A stretch of 64,000 nt of DNA from positions 1,054,001 through 1,118,000 of the forward strand of contig NC_052138.2 in the NCBI RefSeq assembly GCF_016086655.4, given 5' to 3'. A model generated the notes under the pieces. The model did not search any database. It saw only the letters and a list, made by a program, of their open reading frames with translations, and was not told the origin of the DNA. Source of the DNA: Lepeophtheirus salmonis (Eukaryota > Arthropoda > Copepoda > Siphonostomatoida > Caligidae). The position numbers and the translations under genes are program-made. Shown here in pieces: positions 22,027 through 34,764 of the stretch; position 1 is the first letter of the stretch; each line of letters begins with the position of its first letter.

Positions 22027-22460
22027 GTCTGCTGTAGCCCCCCCCCAATAAAAAAAAAAAAAAAAAATTGTTTATACTAGAATTTCTTTTGGAACTGGAT
22101 AAAAAAATTTTACGCAAAAATACTTGTAATTTTTTTGTTGGAAGATTTATTTTCTTAAAAAAGATCATGTGGGCAAATTATGCAGGAGAGCAAAAAATTA
22201 AATATATGTAATTTTTTCCAAAAATTAAATGTTTGGAATTTTTTTGTACAGAAAATTAAATTTTGTGTGAATAACAATGGATTTTTGAAATGATTTTCGT
22301 AAAAGTTTAATTTTTAAATTTAATTTTTGCATTTTTTTGTCGGAAAAATTTAATTTATTGGTAATATCTATAAACTTTTAAAAATAAAAAAAAAAAAAAT
22401 CAAATATTTGAAAAAAAAAAATTCAAATTTTTTTGAATAATTGTGTCCCCTAATTTCTTT
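22027..22460. mobile_element. AT-rich MITE-like repeat, GCGTCCGCAGG family, one end degraded
   Basis: GGGCGTCTGCTGTAGCCCCC then AATTAAAT/TTTTTTG repeats typical of the family interior. It closes at TGTGTCCCCTAA without a clear partner end. Confidence 0.45.
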
Positions 22461-23029
22461 ACTAGACAGTGCCTAGGTGTAAAAATATTAGACATGAGAA
22501 TGATGTTAAAATTTATTTATAGTCTCCCATAATGATCCATGTATTTCTGTTGTAAATACAATATTCAAAAACTACTTTTTTTTAAAAGAGATATAAAAAA
22601 AAGTTCAATTAATCTTACAATTGGATTTACATACAAATATGGAAGGCTTTGTGGGATTCATTCTTTAAAAAGAAGTATACATATACGTCAAAATTAAATA
22701 GTATCTATCTAACAAATTATAATGAGTTCATTTTTCACGTAAAATACGTGATTTTAAATCTAATTATAATCCAGATCTTAGGTAGATAGGTATGCGTTTC
22801 ACATTTTTTGGAAAAACAAAGGGATCTCGAGAGTAAATAATAGATTATATTGTAAAATCTACGTCTACGTAAATACGCTAGTCTTACCCATATATCAGGT
22901 CTTTTAGGGTTTGCCTCTTGCCTTTTCGATTTTGTTATGATGCAGCTGTCGTATGGCGTCTCTTTTGATGTAGGCCGAAACGTTGTTGTATCAAAAAAAC
23001 TAGTGAAGTTTGGCATTAGCTGCTCCTGA

Positions 23030-23465
23030 TATAAAGAAGATTGAATTTGCAGAGGAGGAAGGGCGTTGTGCTGTGATGTCTCAACAGATTTTCATGTCTC
23101 AGACAGGGGGCTGAAGTGTTTTTGTGTGCATGACTTCATTGGGAAGGAAAAATGCCTCCCATCTGTCCGGATCTTAATCCGATTGATTATTTTGTCTAGG
23201 GCTACATTAAATCTGAAATAAATCGAACATGTCATGACATATTACCAACATGTCCAGGAACTACAATGCCTGCTGCTCTTCAAGGACCGGGATCCGGGCT
23301 GTGATTGATCATGAAGACGGATCCATCAAATTAGCTCTTTCTCAACATTTATATGTACAATTCAAGCGAATTTTCTCGTTAAACCATTCGAAAAATGGGA
23401 CCTCAGTGACAATTTAAATTTTTTTGAAAAATGCGCCGATTTCATCTTGACATCCTGTATAATAT
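23030..23465 (+). pseudogene. Tc1/mariner-superfamily transposase C-terminal fragment
   Basis: MPPICPDLNPIDYFV at about 23151 is the PDLNP(I)D motif with the last catalytic Asp. A stop sits where Trp is expected, then GYIKSEINRTCHDI. An end-like string whose reverse complement reads ATACAGGATGTCAAGATGAA closes the unit near 23461. The rest of the transposase is not recognisable. It differs from the maT copies nearby. Confidence 0.6.
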
Positions 23466-23576
23466 TAACTTTCATTTTAATCATTATCATTAATTATAAG
23501 TTTTTTTTAGAGGCCAAGGTGAATTCCGTAATCCAATCCAACTCGTAAGGGAAAAAAGTTATTATCGATGAATATA

Positions 23577-24210
23577 CCGAGTGGTACATTAATATCTGAA
23601 TACTTTGCAAAACAAAATATAATTTATTTATAAACAATTGAATTTCAACAAAATTAATACTTTAAATAGATGTGCGTATCAGCTCTCTTAATCATTAGCC
23701 GCCTTAGTGGCAATGATGGGTTCTAGGTGGCTGCAGAAGGCCTGGCACCCGCTGCAGATGTAGTTCTCTAGCATGGCTTCTCCAACCTCACAAGGTTTTG
23801 TATACACACTTTTTTGATAGCTCTTTGGTCAGTCTAGTGTGAAGCCCCTAGATCTCTTGCGTAGGGCCTTGTGGGCTTGAGAGGATTGGCCTGGACTTTT
23901 TCTTTAACTCCTCTAGGTCCATTTTTGCCTTTTTAACAAATCCCCTCTCCCTTTCCAACTTTCGGACTTGCTGACAGCTTAAATGGGGGTCCTGAAGACG
24001 GCCAACTGGTTGGAATGTGTGAATGGAAATTTGTCGATCTCGTTCAAGCGTTATTTTCTCAAATTGTACGTAAGCTAGAGAGCTCAGGTTTGTTATGTAT
24101 TGTAACTAATAGTTTATGCTTTAATATATCGAAATATGAATTAATTTCAATCACTCAACCTTCATTAATTATTCAATTAGTAAGTGTTTAGTGTACAATG
24201 AACCACGTGG
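23577..24210 (-). mobile_element. maT-like deletion derivative, copy 1 (634 bp)
   Basis: Inverted ends CCGAGTGGTACATTAATATC and (reverse complement) CCACGTGGTTCATTGTACAC, both next to TA. On the minus strand the transposase N-terminus (FPFTHSNQLAVF, VKKAKMDLEELKKKVQANPL, a helix-turn-helix) is joined to the C-terminal tail (ENYICSGCQAFC). The whole catalytic core is missing. The 3' UTR-like end carries the ACACATCTATTTA block shared by other copies. Confidence 0.82.
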
Positions 24211-24820
24211 TACTATGGCGTCTAGAGGATTATTTGTATTTTGAATGAGGGAGGGCTAGCTCAGAAATTTGGACCACACAGTATCAGGATGGACGAGAAA
24301 ATCGGTCCATGTATTGAGACCCAAAAAATTGTGGACATGGACATCCGGGCATTGTATCATTTGCAATGCATAAATTGTAATAACTTTAATCGAGTGATTT
24401 TTACTATTAGGCATATCTCTAATCTTAATGATGACAAAAACCAAAAATTTCACAAGATAAAATATAATCACTAAACATATCTAGCATGGGTAACAAATAA
24501 TAAGAAAATGCAAGACGAAATGACACAAAAAATATTTATTTTTTCATTTTTTAAGAAAATATTTAAAAGTCCATATTAACGAATATAGTCGGAGAAATTT
24601 GCCAAAACTTTTAGTTCTTAAACGATTACATATTCCAAATTTATTAGAATGGGTGCGTTCTTTTGCATCTGTAATAATTAATTATTTAATGTAATTTGCT
24701 GATGCTGGCCTCTACCTTAAGATCCATTCGAAGATTCAGATCATTGGCCACTATCTCATCAGTTTTTGAGGTCGTTACTGGTTGTCTTATTTTTTGAAAA
24801 CACATTCCATCAACGTCGGC
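24211..24820. other. No gene seen; first ~60 bp shared with the flank at 43065-43127
   Basis: ACTATGGCGTCTAGAGGATT and GGGAGGGCTAGCTCAGAAAT recur in inverted order beside the copy at 43128. The rest is AT-rich without recognised features. Confidence 0.5.
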
Positions 24821-24829
24821 ACGGGGTCG

Positions 24830-25326
24830 GCTCGTAGGGATTTTAGCCCCTTAAATCAAAGAATTTTTGTTATTTTTTTTTTGTCAGTATAAAATGTTTT
24901 ATGCGAATATAGGGGTCAACATTTTTTTTGGAAGGATTTGTTTCCTAAAAAAGTCATTCGGACAAATTATGCAGCCGAGCAAAAAAAAAATGTTAATATT
25001 AGATTTTTTTTGTTCAAAAGAAATTATTTTTTGTGAATAGCTATGGATTTTTAACATTTTTTTTCCAAAGAATTTAATATTTGAATTTTTTTTCAAAAAA
25101 ATTTACTTTTGTTGGAAAAGTTGTAGAATTTTGAATTATTTTTACAAAAAATTGAAGATTTTAAGTTTCAGTTTTTAATTTTTTTTCATAATAACTTAGG
25201 AATTTGAATTTTTTTTCATAAAATTAAATATTTCAAATTTTTTCAAAAATTTTTCAATTTTTTTTTGTGAAAACCATGCCCCCTCCCAAAAAAAATAAAT
25301 TATATACTCCTACAGACGCCCCTGCA
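24830..25326. mobile_element. AT-rich MITE-like repeat, GCGTCCGCAGG family
   Basis: The right end CTCCTACAGACGCCCCTG matches the family end. The interior has the usual GGATTTTT/GAATTTTTTT runs and a CCCCCTCCC block at 25277-25285. The left end is uncertain. Confidence 0.5.
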
Positions 25327-25397
25327 TTTCTACCAAAGGATAAATTCTATCAGATTTCTATCTTCTCGCTACAGAATGTGCAATTTATACTCTTATC

Positions 25398-25445
25398 TTA
25401 TACAGAGTGGTTCTTCATTTAATATCTATTCAACGATCAATATAA
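25398..25445. repeat. Solitary terminal repeat of the maT deletion family
   Basis: AGAGTGGTTCTTCATTTAATATCTATTCAA resembles the family end GAGTGGTACATTAATATCTG. No partner or body was found nearby. Confidence 0.35.
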
Positions 25446-26330
25446 ATACAATCACATTTGGATATAGGAAAATACGCTTATAGTACATATTCTCTCAAGT
25501 ACAATTTTTTCAATACATACAATACTTTGCATCGAAAAAACACGAAGTAAAATATCCGCATAAAGTTTGCTATCAACTTCATAGGAATTAATGAAATTGA
25601 AGGATACCCTTGAGGGCTTTTACTTTTTATAGGTACAAATCGTAAGCAGGCGCCAAATATTTTTTGTTCTGTAATTTTATTTATAAATTCATTTGACACT
25701 GCTTATCTATCAATTGGGATACACATCATAAAAAACCCCCCGAAAAACAATTTCTCTGAAAAATAAGCTAAAAATCATAGACGATCTTTAAAAAACAATA
25801 TCTAATCAAACACAGGTTGCCTCGAAATGGGGAATTTTAAAATTATTCTTCTTTATTTAAATATCTAAATTTTATAGTTTTGTAATATCCTTTGGATATA
25901 TGATAAATCCGGATATATTCATCTTTCAATCGGAAAAATAAAAGTTTCCTTTATCCGGATTTGACTGTTAATATCTATGTATATTAATAAAACAATTTTG
26001 TTTATTTGTCTGAATATATGCTACTTGTAAAATCATTTTTGAGTGTTCCTTTGGATCTTGTCAGATACTTGATTGAAGAAAAAAAATGAGTTGAGAACTC
26101 ATTTTTTAGAATGAGCCTGTGGAACTAACACTCATATTAAAAGAAGTACATTATATAAAATACAACCAAAGTGAATGCCACTTTAGATCAGATTTAACAA
26201 GAACGAGTGTGTGTAAGTAAATCCCAGTGAGTGAGTGTTTTTGATACTAAGGTGCTCCCTGGCTTATGATTATTGATATTATTTCATTCTTGACGAGAGA
26301 ACATCTATTACAAGTGTGGATTAACTAAGT
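25446..26330. other. No gene seen
   Basis: AT-rich DNA. Short frames lack family features. Confidence 0.35.
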
Positions 26331-27031
26331 GTGAGTGTGTTCATATAAAACAGAGATTTCTTTTGGGGTTATCCTCTATAGTATTTGAAGAAGGTGTGTC
26401 TGTTCTTCGACGCCTTATAAGAGCAAAGCCGGGTACTACCACTAGTATGTACGAGGGTATTTTGAAAAATTTCCAGCCTCTACGTGAAGATGGAAGCACT
26501 ATTCAATAAAAGCTAGTCACATCTTACGTAAGATCTGTCGACAGTTACTCACCAAAGTTGCAGATATTTTGGACGCACGGCTTTTAGTCGTTTGAGGGAA
26601 TTGATGATTGTTTTTTTGTGAAAATGGACAAACTTGAATGTCACTCTGTCATTGAATATTTATTTTTGAAAGTGTAACCATTAAAAAGATTCATACAATA
26701 GCAGACATATATAAGTAAATCCAACTCGGAGTAATTGAGGGGATTAGAAATGTATCGAGAACTATTATTTTGCAGAGAAAACCCCCGAGTAATAATTAGG
26801 ACGGGTGAGAGGGATGGGAGACTCAATGGGAGAAGATTGTAGAGGTACAAGGAGACTATTTTGAAAAACAAAAAATTAAGAAAAAAAATCTTATATCTTT
26901 GTTAAGTCGGAAACTTTTCAGACGCCCCTCGTAAGTATTGAGTAGCTAAGTGTGAGTGGGTTCGTATAAAACGGAAAGAATTCTTGAGTAATTATCCTCT
27001 TTAATATTATAAGAAGGTGTGTTTGTTCTTC
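26331..27031. repeat. ~88-bp direct repeat flanking a mariner derivative
   Basis: AAGTGTGAGTGTGTTCATAT through TTATCCTCTATAG to AGAAGGTGTGTCTGTTCTTC (26336-26408) is matched by a similar run at 26947-27031. A weaker relative is at 33190-33275. The two copies bracket the mariner element at 26452-26931. Confidence 0.6.
26452..26931 (+). mobile_element. 480-bp mariner (DD34D-type) deletion derivative, copy 1
   Basis: Ends CGAGGGTATTTTGAAAAATT and (reverse complement) CGAGGGGCGTCTGAAAAGTT, both next to TA (26450-26451, 26932-26933). Internally the N-terminal segment LECHSVIEYLFL and the C-terminal segment (near 26780, reading like ITNNYFAEKTPE...GDYFEK in relatives) remain. The catalytic middle is gone. 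It shares ends and C-terminus with 34115-34764. Confidence 0.75.
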
Positions 27032-27339
27032 TAACCAGTGTTGTGAACGTTTATTAGTAGAATCAGAATTAACTCTTGGGAAGGTGTTAACATTTCCAAA
27101 TAATTATTAAATAATGATTCCATAGTTGATTAATTGCTACCAATTGATTTGTGAATCCTGATTTGTAAAAATGACTTACACTTTTAACCAGTTGTACTAA
27201 TAGTTGCATTTTTTTAGGGGGATTTTTACGAAACCGAATTTTCCTATCATGTAATTCCTGAGGAGGAACTTCATTTTCTACTACATGGAAACTATTATTG
27301 ATATATACGAAACCGAATTGAACATTTGCATGTACTCAT

Positions 27340-27545
27340 AAATGAGAGAGAGTCACCCTGAGGATTTGGTTGGAATTATAATTGAAATCCTTGTTGCACT
27401 CAGAGTAGAATTCAGGATCGATATTGGAGCAATTCTTCCCCCATGACATCCCAGTTGAATGCTCCTCTAAAACAATCTCCAAATTGTCAGGGATACTATG
27501 CAGAATTTCGTTTGGTTCTTTTAACATACACAAAAAACTACCGCT
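27340..27545 (-). mobile_element. Family B repeat, partial copy
   Basis: On the minus strand it reads AAATTGTCAGGG-type head sequence, ATTCTACTCTGAGTGCAACA and the AATCCTCAGGGTGACTCTC block. It is truncated at both ends. Confidence 0.55.
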
Positions 27546-27936
27546 TAATAAAACTGCTTATAAAACCCAACAAATCCTCTTTGTCTTTCCATGTTGTTCT
27601 CCCTTCAAGAATTGAGCATAAGTAAACTATAAATAATATATTATCCGCAAGGTGGTGTGATAATCTGTAGTTTGTTGTTTTTAAAAGAATGGTCCATACA
27701 TAAGCATTTTCACAGGGCTCTCTAAGTTAGTAACAGACACATATATTTTGTTCTAAATAATATTATCATTCAGGTGGTTGATTATTTTGCCACAAGGTAG
27801 CGTTAGTATCTCCTAGTAGAACGTTTATTTGCTTTGTTTACAAACTAATATAGATAAGCAACGCTCATGCCCCATTAATTAATAATGATTCCACCGGTAT
27901 GAACTATAATAAAATCTTGCACGTGTTAAGGTCATA

Positions 27937-28731
27937 CCGAGTAGTCTATTAAAATTGGAACATTTTGAACTCTAAAATTTAACAAGATATAATTTATTAA
28001 TTAACAATACAATTTCAACAAAATTAATATAATAAATAGATGTGTGGAGCTCTTTTAATCATTAATCTTTAATCATTAATCTGCCTGTACGGTTATTATG
28101 GCTTGGCATTTGGACGACGACACTGCAAGCCTTCTTCTCAACATACACCCAAAAGGTGTAGTCGAGGGGCTTAGTATCAGGCCTGTAGGGAAGGCCAAAA
28201 GTGTCAAAAAGAGTTCAAAAGACTAATTCAAAATTCATTCAATAGATTCTTGCAACGGACGAGCTGGGTTTCTTTTATTGTTGGTGTCAAAGTGGCCTAT
28301 CCACCCTCATAAGGCTCTTTCCACCCACATTTTTGGTAGCTGTCTGGACAGTTTGGTGTGAAACTCTGAGATCTCTTGCATGGCCCCTCATGGACTTGAG
28401 GGGATTGGCCTTTACTGTTTTCTTTAACTCCTCTGTTTCTAGTTTGGCTTCTTTGACAGAATCATTCTTCCTCTCCATCATTTCGGACTTGCTGACGGCG
28501 TAGACGGTATCCCTGAAGACGCCCGAATGCTTGGAGTACTCGAATGGAAATTCATCGATAACGTTCAACTTTCATTTTCTCGACTTATACGTAAGCTAGA
28601 GAGCTTTAGTTTGTTCTGTTTTGTAACTAATTGTTGATGCTTTAATATATCGAAATATTAATTAACTTCAATCACTCTACTTAAATTAATTGTTGGATTA
28701 TCAATTTGTCAGATTTCAATGAGCCACCTGG
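27937..28731 (-). mobile_element. maT-like deletion derivative, copy 2 (795 bp)
   Basis: Ends CCGAGTAGTCTATTAAAATT and (reverse complement) CCAGGTGGCTCATTGAAATC, both next to TA. The minus-strand frame 28568-28287 is the cleanest N-terminus of the family: MNVIDEFPFEYSKHSGVFRD, then KLETEELKKTVKANPLKSMR and HARDLRVSHQTVQTATKNVG (second helix-turn-helix). It ends at RVDRPL just before the deletion. DYTFWVYVEKKAC, read near 28140 in the other frame, is the start of the tail. The core with the first two catalytic Asp is missing. Confidence 0.85.
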
Positions 28732-29116
28732 TATTTGAGACTACTTTAGTCATAACATTAATTAATGGAAAAGAAACCTATACATCAACTGTTGACAAGA
28801 CGATACTACAATTTAAATGTTTGTGCTTGGGAGGTACCGTCTTAAGACTAAATACATCTTTCATATAAAGTAAGATGTAACATATCATCTTGTATTTTCC
28901 CAATCAGGCCCCTAATGAGCTGCATTCATTTCCAATGCAACTCATCTTATAAAAGACATAAATTAGATATTTGATATCTTGTTGTACAGATTATTACATA
29001 CATACATTTAAACAAATGTAGGCGATAAATTAAAGTCCCTGGTATGTACAAAAAAAAAAAGAATAATCATAGTCATGACTGTATTAGTAAAGAAGATGTA
29101 ATGACTAGGGGGTTTC

Positions 29117-29138
29117 ATTTCCCGGAATCCCGGGAAAT
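29117..29138. repeat. Short perfect palindrome ATTTCCCGG-AATC-CCGGGAAAT
   Basis: Two 9-base arms around AATC, in AT-rich DNA. It may be the end of a hAT-like MITE or chance. No partner end was found. Confidence 0.4.
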
Positions 29139-29139
29139 A

Positions 29140-30540
29140 TTGTATAAATATCCAGATCCTGTTAGTAATGAATAATTTGAAATTTATGTATTTCCCTTTA
29201 TATTTAAAGGATAAATAATTAAGGGATGAATTTTAGTCTTACAAAACTGGCTCAAGGGTAAGGCGGACTGACAAAAAATCATTACAATTTAACATAAACT
29301 ACAATGGGCACTCGGTAAAGCGTGAAACCTCCACCTAAAATCAAAATGAATAATGTATCTCAATTTTTTGCAAAGTGTTCTTGGATGTTTTTACTCAAGA
29401 ATTTTGGGCCTGGTAAGTTTCGCTTTCGTACTAGGGCAACCGTTATTATTAACTCATCTCTATTATACGAAATTTTGAGAGGTTAGGAGTATTTTTTTTT
29501 GACAATTTTCCTATAAACAATGTTGATAGTTGAGAAGCGCTCAATCCTCTTTTCGTACTGTGAGCTCATGGTGGCGACTAGAACAATGTTTTTCTTAGTA
29601 ATCAACAGCTTATTATTATATGTTTTAATTTACTATATTTTTTGACTTTTTATTCGAATGTGATATTTACCTTGTCTTGCATCTGTTTGTTTGTTAGCCA
29701 CCAGGATTAATGCAAAAGTTACGGATCGATTTTGATAAAAATTATTAGGAAGATCATATATAATCAAAACTATAAGACATTAAATTTTGAAAGGTAAAGG
29801 TCAATCTTACATAAAATTATAATTAATAATGCATAATTAACCATAATTTTAGAAGAAATTGAGATAAATAATTTAATTTGATTTTAGATAGAGGTTTGTG
29901 CATTTTTTTTGCATTTGTTGATTAAATATATTTTTCTGTAGTTTATAATTAAACCTTATTGCCAACAAAACAACAGTGGATGATTTTTTCAAGCCTTTTC
30001 TTCTAATAAAAATAATATTTACTACATAAAGTAGGAGATTTATTTTTAATCTTTAAAATTTCTTTTTATACTGCATCAATCACTTTTTTTTATTGATCGT
30101 TTTTTGTAAATCCCAGTTTGAGAATGGATATTGATCAACCTTGAATAAAAATAAATGATTTGTTTAAATCCTTTGCAATGATCAATCTAAAGATTAAATT
30201 CTGCTTTATTTTCTTGCAGAATGATAATTCGTGATCCATGTATTTCACATATACTCATATGTGAGTATTACTATATAAGTTTTAAATATGTAATATTGTA
30301 CATATTTTGAAATTCAATACACGTTCCGTTTGAGGGCGTTGGTCCATTTGCTTGGGAAGAAACACACATTCATTTAGGTAGATATATATAATAGGTATGT
30401 TGATTTAACTTGATAAAAAATATAATGGAGACTGAAGGGGAAAAATATCATTATTACTTTATTAAGAAAACGTGCTATATTTTATAAAACTAAATCTTAT
30501 CTTCATCTCACAATTATCAATAGTGTGGTCTCTTTATTTA
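29140..30540. other. No gene seen
   Basis: AT-rich DNA without transposase motifs or plausible exons. Confidence 0.35.
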
Positions 30541-30619
30541 TTCGGTCCAGTCCTACCCTACAACCAGTCCAATCGGTCCTTAAAACTGTCTGTTCTTGGA
30601 ATTTTTAATACAAATGGCG

Positions 30620-31260
30620 ATAGCTTATGAAACAAACAAGACATACATTGTACAAAGAAAATTCCCCGTCGAAGATTACCCTGGAGAAAATTGCCAAGGA
30701 AGAAAATTTTTGTATTTTGTTCAAACTTCACGATGCATAATAACAAATTATAATTTCGTTTAATATTATTTATGACAAATATTTAACAATATTTGTTTGA
30801 TCCATCCCCTTAGTGAGTACTTTCAAGGGTGAGTAATATTATTGCAATATAGGAAGAGGGGATAAATAGCTTAGGCCCTCTTAAAATATGGTTGAATACT
30901 CTCCCCCCTCGTATTGGCTCGGGGGTAGTGTGAGATTCCTAAAAACCACGGCCTTTTCATCCAATACATCCTAGGAACCCCTTTAACCCCACAAACTATT
31001 TCAAATCCCTTGGGTTGGCTGGGGGTACTGAGGGTAGTGTGGGATAATTATAACCCACCGCCAAAACATCTTATATATCCTAGGAACCACTTCATTAGCA
31101 AAAAAAAAAAGTTCCAAGCCCTCAAATTTGCGTTGGGCACTTGAGGGTATCCCTGGATCTTAAAAACCACCCCTAATTTATCAAATACATCCAAAGAACT
31201 CCTTTAATACCAAAAATTTGTTAAAACCCTCGGTTTGCAATATGGAAACCTGCATTTTTT
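30620..31260. mobile_element. Relative of the inverted-repeat/minisatellite element at 45830, truncated
   Basis: It begins with short GGAAAATTGCC-like repeats (30657-30710) and TTTGTTCAAACTTCACGATG, shares TTTATGACAAATATT...GTGAGTAATATTATTGCAAT with the other copy, and continues into about three ~110-bp tandem units anchored on CTAGGAACCCC (30972, 31080, 31193). The inverted right arm found in the other copy is absent. Confidence 0.6.
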
Positions 31261-31494
31261 CTGTTTTTAACGCCATTTAACTCTTATTTCTTATGGATGA
31301 TACGTTAGATGCAAATTACATTATTTGTATTTCAATATTCATTTCAATGATTGTTTTTTCTTTAATTTTGTAAGAGACAATTTTCCTAACTCGCAATTTT
31401 GTCCAGGGACATTTCTAAAAGTGTTTGAACCTTTACGAGCAAAAAAACTCGTACAACCAATTTTCACAGGCCTCTATTGAGGCCAAATTTGTAT

Positions 31495-31690
31495 TTTTTT
31501 AAGCGCGTTGACCATAGATAAGAACAGTAGTTATTCAGATGGTGCCATGTTTGGAGTGTAGAGTGAATGTATAAGAATTTCCCATAAAAGCTCCCAGAGC
31601 CTCTGATGCTTCATCAAAAATGTGTGTGGCCTGGCGTTATTTTGATGAAACACAATTCCTCTCGTATGCACCAATTCTTGACTCATGTAT
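31495..31690 (-). pseudogene. mariner (DD34D) transposase catalytic fragment
   Basis: The minus strand reads GIVFHQNNARPHTFLMKHQR, with Asn in place of the second catalytic Asp, then WELLWEILIHSLYTPNMAPS followed by Glu and a stop where the APSDY motif would be. Spacing is typical of mariner DD34D. Both ends of the element are missing. Confidence 0.75.
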
Positions 31691-31694
31691 GATT

Positions 31695-32700
31695 TAACAC
31701 AGCTGAACTTACATAATATAAACTCAAAAAAGATACTACATAGGATTTTGATTTTAATATTAGTTTATATAAATTAACGACCTTCATTTGGAATTCGTGT
31801 CATTTTATACTCAGTCATTGATTCTTATATTGATAAAATTATCAAGTCAATTTATATAATAATTATTAATTAATATGTAAATAATAATTAACAGTTGGCA
31901 AGAAAAAATAGTTGAAGGCTAGATACCGTATGTTTTTTTCTTTAAATTTATCCCTTTCCTTTTGTCCATCAAGGTAGAGAGTGGATAAAAAGGCCTGACG
32001 TGTAAATGAATGTTCCATTATCCAAAGAAGGAGCAAGTTATTGGATATATGTTCATATTTCTAGATATAAGGTGCATCAACATAAAAACAATCTTGAACA
32101 AAAATCAAGAAAAGATGAAAATCCCAATTGATTCTTGTTACTTCATCTATATTCATGAAGCAAAATTTGTCTGAATGTACTTATGTCAATCACTATCGGG
32201 TATTTATAACAACATCAACTCTTGCTTCCTAAAACCTAAAAATATGTTCCTCTAAGGAAATTAGGCCATTTCATTATGTGATCATTTTCAGAGAGTCAAT
32301 ACAATTTTACTGAATTGAGTTAATTATATGTTATTTTTCCAAAAACTATAGCTAATTGTCGGGAAAAAGTCTTTAAAAGTACTCCAATTTAAAAGCCATC
32401 TAAAGAGTAAAAAATAAAATGTATGTAATACTTAGAGTCATTTTTTATCTAATAAATAACAATATTGTCATATTGATGAAATCTCCCGATGTGTTTTGCA
32501 AGAAGCACCGGGCGTGCGCTAGGTTATATATAAAAAGAAGTACATTATAAAAAATAATGAATGTTACTTTATATGATGTTTAGAAACGAGCGTGTGTAGC
32601 AAAAGCTCAGCAGATTGTAATCTAAAGATTGAAGTACTCTAAGGCTCATCACAAATGATGACGATCGTGTTTTTTTGGTGGTGTTATTAAAAAACAAAAC
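31695..32700. other. No gene seen
   Basis: AT-rich DNA. The part at 32490-32690 shares short GAGCGTGTGTAG-type blocks with 26190-26290, another sign of diverged repeats. Confidence 0.35.
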
Positions 32701-32704
32701 AAAG

Positions 32705-33085
32705 GTCAACATTGTAGCCATGACAATTTGAAGAATGTTTTGAAGGAGAGCAGCTGCAATCAGCTGTGACGAAAGAAGAGCGGGAGAAAGAAATATAGAA
32801 ATAAATTTGTAAGAATTACTCCAATTTCGATTCCCAATTCTACTCTGAGTTCAATAAGTATGTACTTATAACTCCGCTAAAAATCCTCAAGGTTACTTTG
32901 CGTCATTTATGAGCAACTACGAATGTTCAATCAGGTTTTGAATATAATTGAATCTAGTAAGAAGGGAAGTTCAGTCTTAGGAGGCCAATAATGACTCCAG
33001 TTATGAAAAATAAAATTCATTTTTAAGATTCACAAATCCAAAGAAAACAAAAACAGACGAGCTTAAAATTACATACGATTTACAT
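32705..33085 (+). mobile_element. Family B repeat, near full-length copy
   Basis: GTCAACATTGTAGCCATGAC, GAGAGCAGCTGCAATCAGCT, TTCTACTCTGAGTTCAATAA, AAAATCCTCAAGGTTACTTT and GATTTACATCACTAGTCATC appear in the family order. Confidence 0.65.
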
Positions 33086-33089
33086 CACT

Positions 33090-34110
33090 AGTCATCAATT
33101 TATTTATATATATTTTTTATAAGCTGTTAGGAGTGTGCTTTCATTCTATAGGAGATAACATATAAAGGTTTGAATAACTACGTCTGAGTGTGCTCATGAA
33201 AAACAGGAACTAAGACTGAGTATTTCTGAAGAAGGTATCCCCTATATTAATTAAAAATAAGTTCCATGTTTGTTCTCCACCGTCTAACAAATTCGACAAT
33301 GCTGAATATACTATAAGCCCACATATTTCATGAATTTATTTAGATCAATTATAGGTTGCTTATTCGATTTTGTGGGATGAATGAAGTTACCCAAGAATTT
33401 TAATTATATTTAGAACCTATATTTAACCAAAAGGACTTATATTTGGCCTGATATGGCCCCTTTAAACCATAAAATCTATCAATTTCTCGCTTTTATTATG
33501 ACAGCCGTTTCAGAGTACTTTAAATAACATTTGCAGCACAGCCAAGGGGTTCATACACATAATTTGTTAATAGAATTTGACGAATATTTATATAAGAATA
33601 CAAATGTAATCCATTATAGGTTGTTTTTGTGTTGGCGGGACTCATATGTACAATATGAAAGTGGAACTACGTGTTGATTCTTCAGTGTCAACTTTTCCCT
33701 CGTAAATTTCATTATGATATTTTGTAAAAAGTTAATTTATAATTAAATAATATGCCCATACATACATTTGTAGTAACCTCCATTCATAGAAAGTACAACA
33801 AAAAGTCAAGAAGAGTGAAAAAAACTAAATGAAAAGTGTCACCCACGCAATGTAGAAATTTAAATTAGTGTGAGGTACGTATACATTGTATAGGTGGTAT
33901 ACAGTCAAATAAAGAGAAAGAGAGGGAAAAAGGTCATAAAATTCTACGCACTTTCATATTTTGTTGTGGTAGGGGAGAGCAGGAACATTAGCAACACTTT
34001 TTCAATTACTCAAAGTTGGTTTGATTTAAGGAGGTCCATGTTTGTACGATAATTATTTTTTCGGATTATACAAGTTTCGCGTCCAAACGTGGAAGAAATC
34101 TGCTTAATCC
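33090..34110. other. No gene seen
   Basis: AT-rich DNA with short repeat fragments (33190-33275 resembles the direct repeats at 26336 and 26947). Confidence 0.35.
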
Positions 34111-34114
34111 GATA

Positions 34115-34764
34115 TGGTGAAGACGGTTTGAAAGTTTCCGACCTCAACGTAAATATGGCAGCTCTCGTAAATAAAAGACTGTTACATCTATGAAGCATCT
34201 GTTGTGAGTTACTCATCAAAGTTTCAATCTTTTTGCACGTGTAGTTTTTATATAAACCGTCGTTTGAGTGTGTTGATGTGAAAAGGGGCAAAATCGAGTA
34301 TCGAGCTGTCTTTAAGCATTTGTTGTCTTAAAAGACTCAAACAGCTAGTCACATCTATCTAGTATCTGTTTAAAGTTGCAAACTAAAGTTCCAGGCCATT
34401 TTGGAGGAGCAGCTGTTATGTATGTAACAGTCTGTTGGTACAGTTTAGGAGCAATCAATACGAGTTTTGGTGCTGATTAATTACTTTAGATGAAACTTGG
34501 ATGCAACATTATACGCTTGAAACAAAAATACAGTCGAAACAGTGGACTGCAAAGATTTTCATCAAATGAAGAGGCAATCAATTTTGTGAACAATTATTTT
34601 GCAGAGAGAACCACCGTGTACTATTTTTACAGGTTACAGAGATGGAAGCATCGCTGATAGAAGTGTGTTGAATTACAGGGAGGCTATGTTGCCAAATAAA
34701 AAAGAACATTAAGAAAAGATGTCTTGTATCTTTATTAGGTTGGAAACTTTTCCGACCACCTTCG
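34115..34764 (+). mobile_element. mariner (DD34D-type) deletion derivative, copy 2
   Basis: The right end (reverse complement CGAAGGTGGTCGGAAAAGTT) and left end (GGTGAAGACGGTTTGAAAGT) match the family at 26452, and TA is present outside. The interior holds DETWMQHYTLETKIQSKQWT (first catalytic Asp region, from about 34488) and a tail with FVNNYFAERTT near 34571. Intervening parts are frameshifted or lost. Confidence 0.78.

Noticed and set aside
22735..23016. 93-codon minus-strand frame ending near a GTAAGACT donor-like site
   Set aside because: No recognisable domain and no partner exon found; possibly part of another decayed transposon.
29117..29138. Palindrome considered as a transcription terminator hairpin
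   Set aside because: No T-run follows and no gene is nearby; the context is eukaryotic intergenic DNA.
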